Shown: piece by piece, positions 7,065 to 9,412 of the stretch
How positions within the stretch are numbered: the first letter of the stretch is position 1
How the letters are laid out: every line of letters starts with the position of its first letter
Origin: WHTX01 sp038255145
GTDB lineage: Bacteria; Actinomycetota; Acidimicrobiia; Acidimicrobiales; CAIXPF01
Assembly (NCBI GenBank): GCA_038255145.1
Contig: JBBSLP010000110.1
Coordinates: 1 to 9,412, forward strand
Length of the DNA stretch: 9,412 nt
Direction: 5' to 3'
Made by a program: the position numbers and the translations under genes
Notes under the pieces: model-generated
What the model saw: only the letters and a program-made list of their open reading frames with translations
The model's database searches: none
Told to the model about the DNA's origin: nothing

Positions 7065-7072
7065 CCCCCCTC
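7065..7072 (-). promoter_or_regulatory. Ribosome-binding site of the CoA-transferase gene
   Basis: The minus strand reads GAGGGGGG-ACC-ATG. This strong purine tract a few bases before ATG 7061, together with CaiB-type homology starting about 10 codons later, fixes the start and rules out the long upstream extension of the open frame. Confidence 0.65.
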
Positions 7073-7096
7073 GGCCCGTGCCATCCGTCACAGGTG

Positions 7097-7102
7097 AGGC
7101 TA
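7097..7102 (-). promoter_or_regulatory. Candidate -10 hexamer TAGCCT for the CoA-transferase/oxidoreductase operon
   Basis: On the minus strand TAGCCT (7102 to 7097) fits TANNNT and is identical to the hexamer at 8333-8338. Transcription would begin near 7090 and give a leader of about 30 nt that includes the ribosome site. No good -35 is present at standard spacing, so the call rests on the hexamer and its position. Confidence 0.4.
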
Positions 7103-7237
7103 CCCATTGCGTCGGGGTGTCCGCCGTGCTCCGTCGCGGGGCAGGAACTATCCCCCTTCGACCGGCTTCTTCGCCGTACCCACTTGCGGTGTCATGCAAA
7201 CGATGTGAATGTAACTCCATCGCAATGTTGGTGGGCG

Positions 7238-7242
7238 AGGAG
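7238..7242 (+). promoter_or_regulatory. Ribosome-binding site of the CAP-domain gene
   Basis: AGGAG lies 5 nt before ATG 7248. The 186-nt divergent spacer 7062-7247 is less GC-rich at 7190-7230 than its surroundings, as expected of a promoter. No TANNNT box was found on the plus strand here; TTGCGG at 7184-7189 with GAATGT 17 nt later is a weak candidate only. No riboswitch fold was recognised. Confidence 0.65.
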
Positions 7243-7247
7243 ATTGC

Positions 7248-8300
7248 ATGCGGCGGAACGCACAGGTTCGACGGAAGACACGGCCGGGCTTCGGCCACGT
7301 CGGTCGGGCAGGGGTGGTCACGGGTCTGGCTGTCGGGACGGCCCTGGGTGCCTACGCACTGACCGGTGGCGGCAGCGCCGTCCTCCAGGCGGAGACGGCC
7401 AGCGCCGCCCGCCCCGTCGAAGGTGCGGTGTCGGTGCCGTGGGAGCTCAACCTGCAGTCCCTGCTCGAGCGCCCGGTGGTGCACCTGCGGGATCTGCCCC
7501 CGGCCCCGGCGTTCCAGCAGCTGGCCGCCAGCATCAACCCCGTCGCCGAGCAGGCCGCGGACCAGTGGGCCCGCTTCACCGAGAGGCGCCGCACCGAGGT
7601 CGAGGCCTTCATGGCCCAGGCCGCCGCCCAGCAGGCTGCCGCCGCTGAGGCCGCCCGCGTCGCCGCGGCCGAGGCCGCCCGCGTCGCCGCCGAGCAGGCC
7701 ACCGCCGCCGAAGCCGCCCGGGCCGCTGGGGAGCAGGCCACCGCCGCCGAAGCCGCCCGGGCCGCTGGGGAGCAGGCCGCGGCGGAGGCCGCCCGCGTCG
7801 CTGCCGCCCAGGCCGCTCCGGCTGCCCAGGACACCGTCGTCGCCGACCGCTACGTGGCCCAGCCCGCCCCCCAGCCCGAGCCCGAGGTGGCCCCCGCCGC
7901 CGCCCCCGAGCCCGCCGCCCCCGTCTTCGCCCCGGTCAGCATCGCCGTCAGCGGTGCCGAGGCCCGGGTCGTGCAGCAGCTCAACGCCGTGCGGGCCAGC
8001 GTCGGCCTGCCCGCCTTCGGCGTGGAGAGCGGCCTCACCGCCGCCGCCCAGGCCCAGGTGGCCCGCATCGCCGCCTCGGGCTCGCTGTTCCACCAGGACC
8101 TGCACCCCCTGCTGGCCCAGTGGAACACCGCCGGCGAGAACGTGGGCTACGGCCCCGACATCGAGGTCGTCCACAGCGCCCTGGTGGCCAGCCCCGGCCA
8201 CTCCGCCAACATGGTCAACGGCTCGTTCACCAACGTCGGCGTGGCCGTGACCACCGGTGCCGATGGTCGCATCTACGTGGCCCAGGTCTTCGGCGGCTGA
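7248..8300 (+). CDS. Secreted or membrane-anchored CAP (SCP/YkwD-like) domain protein with Ala-rich helical repeat
   Basis: 350 residues. An Arg/Lys-rich N-terminus is followed by a hydrophobic segment (about 21-47, AGVVTGLAVGTALGAYALTG) and a possible signal-peptidase site near ASA-AR (51-55). Residues 120-195 are a highly alanine-rich repeat of EAARVAA and EQATAAEAARAAG units, predicted helical or coiled-coil. A Pro/Ala/Glu-rich spacer (about 204-228) then leads to the CAP domain (about 236-350). The CAP tetrad is partly visible: His282 in SLFHQDL, Glu297 in AGENVGYG and His318 in SPGHSANM, followed by GSFTNVGVAV and a C-terminal Y-V-A-Q-V-F strand. Bacterial CAP proteins are extracytoplasmic; their biochemical role is mostly unresolved (proteolytic, lipid-binding and structural roles are proposed). 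The start is supported by AGGAG at 5 nt. Helix plus Pro-rich linker suggests a stalk that holds the CAP domain away from the membrane or through the wall. Confidence 0.88.
   Translation: MRRNAQVRRKTRPGFGHVGRAGVVTGLAVGTALGAYALTGGGSAVLQAETASAARPVEGAVSVPWELNLQSLLERPVVHLRDLPPAPAFQQLAASINPVAEQAADQWARFTERRRTEVEAFMAQAAAQQAAAAEAARVAAAEAARVAAEQATAAEAARAAGEQATAAEAARAAGEQAAAEAARVAAAQAAPAAQDTVVADRYVAQPAPQPEPEVAPAAAPEPAAPVFAPVSIAVSGAEARVVQQLNAVRASVGLPAFGVESGLTAAAQAQVARIAASGSLFHQDLHPLLAQWNTAGENVGYGPDIEVVHSALVASPGHSANMVNGSFTNVGVAVTTGADGRIYVAQVFGG
7647..7801 (+). repeat. Degenerate Ala-rich codon repeat (EAARVAA units)
   Basis: The block gaggccgcccgcgtcgccgc occurs at 7647-7666 and again at 7671-7690, a period of 24 bp or 8 codons. 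A slightly diverged copy starts at 7785. Between the second and third lie the 39-bp units listed separately. All are in frame and encode the helical stalk of the CAP protein. Confidence 0.75.
7692..7778 (+). repeat. Perfect 39-bp in-frame tandem duplication (2.2 copies)
   Basis: 7692-7730 and 7731-7769 are identical over 39 bp (13 codons, EQATAAEAARAAG), and the first 9 bp recur at 7770-7778. Identity including third codon positions indicates a recent slippage or unequal-recombination event that lengthened the stalk. The repeat keeps the reading frame, so copy number could vary among strains without destroying the protein. Confidence 0.9.
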
Positions 8301-8314
8301 TCAGCCGGGTCGGT

Positions 8315-8331
8315 CCGATCGGCGATCGCCG
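8315..8331. repeat. Two overlapping palindromes beside the -10 box of the VanZ-like gene
   Basis: CCGATCGG (8315-8322) and CGGCGATCGCCG (8320-8331) are both perfect palindromes. They overlap by three bases and end one base before the TAGCCT hexamer. The position, inside the region RNA polymerase would cover, is right for an operator. Alternatively they could form a weak hairpin after the CAP stop, but there is no T-run. Confidence 0.4.
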
Positions 8332-8332
8332 G

Positions 8333-8338
8333 TAGCCT
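8333..8338 (+). promoter_or_regulatory. -10 hexamer TAGCCT of a leaderless promoter
   Basis: TAGCCT (TANNNT type) is followed by exactly 6 nt (GGCCCG) and then GTG 8345, the standard layout of actinobacterial leaderless genes. There is no Shine-Dalgarno sequence before that GTG. It lies 32 nt after the CAP stop, so the downstream gene can be transcribed independently of the CAP gene. Confidence 0.6.
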
Positions 8339-8344
8339 GGCCCG

Positions 8345-9376
8345 GTGCCGTGGTCGGGACGGTGGTGGACACCCCGACGTCTGAAGCTCCTGTTGGTGGT
8401 GACGGCCGTGCTCCTGGCCATCGAGGCGTGGTTCCCCTTCCGCCCCGAGGCGCCGTTGTGGCACCGCTCCGCCCCCGAGGCCACGGCCGACGGCGCCCTG
8501 CGCTTCGATGGCCACGCCTTGCTCGTCAGCCGGGGTGCGCCCGAATGGCTGACCGCGGTCCGGACCACGGGCACGATCGGGGTCACCCTCGAGGCCCGCA
8601 CCGCCTCGCCGGACCAGGACGGGCCCGCCCGGCTGCTCACCATCAGCGGCGGCTTCGACCACAGCGACCTCACCGTGGGCCAGGAGGACGCCGACCTGGT
8701 GGTACGGGTGCGGCGGCCGGGCAGCGACCCCAAGGGGGCGCCGCCCTACCTCGTCCCCGGGGTCTTCGCCGACAGCACCTGGCGCACCATCGACGTGGCC
8801 GTGGACGGCTCGAACGTCACCGTGGCCGTCGATGGCCAGATGGCGGTGGACGACGACGTGGGTGGGCCCGTGACCGCAGCATGGGACGGCTCGTACCCCG
8901 TGGCCCTGGGCGACGAGCCCCGGGGCGATCGCGGCTGGCGGGGTGAGCTGCGTCAGGCCGAGGTGACGGCGGGCGTCGCCCCGGGGCCCGGGGGCGCCAC
9001 CGTCGACCTGCTGGCCCCCGGGGTGCTCGACGGCGGCCACGGGTTCCTCATCCACAGCCGGCTGGGTGGGCTGAGCCGGTTGTCGAGCCCTGATCCCCTG
9101 GCCGTCATGGCCCTGCGGGCCCTCGTCTTCGTCCCCGTGGGCATGGCGGCCCAGGCCCTGTGGCGACGTCGGGGTCGCTCCGTCGCCGTGGTGGTGGGGC
9201 TGGCGACGCTGTTGCTGGTGGGCAAGGTGTTCGTCTCCGACCGCCACCCGGTCCTGTCCGACTCCCTGCTCTACGCCGTCGGCGGCCTGGTTGGCACCGC
9301 GGCCGTGGCCGTGCTGGCCCACCGGGCGCCGTCGTCGGGTACCGACGGGCGACGACCGGGGGGCCAGCGGGCCTGA
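8345..9376 (+). CDS. Membrane protein with LamG-like (concanavalin-fold) domain and C-terminal VanZ-like segment
   Basis: 343 residues. One N-terminal membrane helix (about 12-29, RLKLLLVVTAVLLAIEAWF) precedes an extracytoplasmic part of about 210 residues. That part shows LamG/concanavalin-like beta features: ARLLTISGGF-HSDLTVGQ (95-112), DLVVRVRR, STWRTIDVAVDGSNVTVAVDG (144-164) and GELRQAEVTAG (200-210). The C-terminus has two or three membrane segments (about 250-272, 278-296, 304-325) with a VanZ-like pattern: LRALVFVPVGMAAQALWRRRG, then HPVLSDSLLYAVGGLVG. LamG and VanZ-like domains are known to be fused in bacterial envelope proteins; the function of the fusion is not established, and VanZ itself is linked to teicoplanin resistance. 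LamG domains usually bind carbohydrate or other ligands, so surface sensing or binding is a reasonable inference. GTG 8345 is chosen from the TAGCCT-N6-GTG layout. It follows the CAP gene by 44 nt. Confidence 0.72.
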   Translation: MPWSGRWWTPRRLKLLLVVTAVLLAIEAWFPFRPEAPLWHRSAPEATADGALRFDGHALLVSRGAPEWLTAVRTTGTIGVTLEARTASPDQDGPARLLTISGGFDHSDLTVGQEDADLVVRVRRPGSDPKGAPPYLVPGVFADSTWRTIDVAVDGSNVTVAVDGQMAVDDDVGGPVTAAWDGSYPVALGDEPRGDRGWRGELRQAEVTAGVAPGPGGATVDLLAPGVLDGGHGFLIHSRLGGLSRLSSPDPLAVMALRALVFVPVGMAAQALWRRRGRSVAVVVGLATLLLVGKVFVSDRHPVLSDSLLYAVGGLVGTAAVAVLAHRAPSSGTDGRRPGGQRA

Positions 9377-9378
9377 CG

Positions 9379-9412
9379 CTCAGTTGCTGGCAGTTCCCTC
9401 AGTTGCTGGCAG
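9379..9412. repeat. 15-nt direct repeat, two copies, at the window edge
   Basis: CTCAGTTGCTGGCAG occurs at 9379-9393 and again at 9398-9412, separated by TTCC, giving a 19-bp period. It lies just after the VanZ-like gene's TGA and the second copy ends on the last base of the window, so an array could continue. On the minus strand one frame reads LPATEGTASN then TGA (9382-9380), so it may instead be the 3' end of a convergent gene; too little is visible to call that gene. Confidence 0.7.

Noticed and set aside
7105..7227. CATTGCG (7105-7111) and CGCAATG (7221-7227) as an inverted pair, and a possible c-di-AMP-type riboswitch before the CAP gene
   Set aside because: The 7-nt match is 110 nt apart and could be chance, and the conserved riboswitch core was not found.
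7647..7801. Repeats considered as a CRISPR-like array
   Set aside because: Units are contiguous, in frame with the CAP gene and without unique spacers.
7062..8201. N-terminal extension of the CoA-transferase frame up to 8201
   Set aside because: The extension is Gly-rich sequence antisense to the CAP gene; ATG 7061 has a strong ribosome site and homology begins directly after it.
8273..9322. 349-residue minus-strand open frame opposite the LamG-VanZ gene
   Set aside because: It is His/Gly/Gln-rich without motifs, while the plus strand has membrane segments, a LamG-like pattern and a promoter.

Overview
The window is very GC-rich (about 70% or more by eye) with strong G/C preference at third codon positions. 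It carries actinobacterial-type start signals: TANNNT -10 hexamers, GTG starts and probable leaderless genes. Together with a fused transporter/spermidine-synthase-like protein, CaiB-type CoA-transferase and luciferase-like oxidoreductase genes, and a CAP-domain secreted protein, this suggests a chromosomal segment of an Actinomycetota member. Acidimicrobiia is a plausible class, but that is inference. No rRNA, tRNA, CRISPR array, transposase or phage gene was seen.

Left part, + strand (1-2487): the last 45 codons of an amidohydrolase, then a 742-residue membrane protein with a C-terminal spermidine-synthase-like domain. Its GTG start has no Shine-Dalgarno sequence. Instead, an 18-codon leaderless reading frame begins 6 nt after a TAGTCT -10 box and ends in a GTGA overlap with the big gene, which suggests translational coupling.

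Middle, - strand (7061 down to 2508): a 905-residue protein made of two fused class III CoA-transferase domains is followed after 49 nt by a luciferase-like flavin-dependent oxidoreductase; the pair looks like a small catabolic operon. The C-terminal transferase half appears to lack the catalytic aspartate. Beyond a 213-nt spacer holding several small inverted repeats lies a broken AbiEi-type/DUF559 gene. It keeps its N-terminal and nuclease-like ends but has lost the middle and changes frame.

Right part, + strand (7248-9376): a secreted or anchored CAP-domain protein with an alanine-rich helical repeat containing a perfect 39-bp duplication, then a leaderless LamG-plus-VanZ-like membrane protein. 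The final 34 bases are two copies of a 15-nt direct repeat that run into the window edge.

Intergenic stretches are all under 300 bp: 141-205, 2488-2507, 3011-3223, 4295-4343, 7062-7247, 8301-8344 and 9377-9412. The most unusual observations are the coupled leader peptide, the apparently dead transferase half and the internally deleted DUF559 gene. None of them by itself proves a new system.
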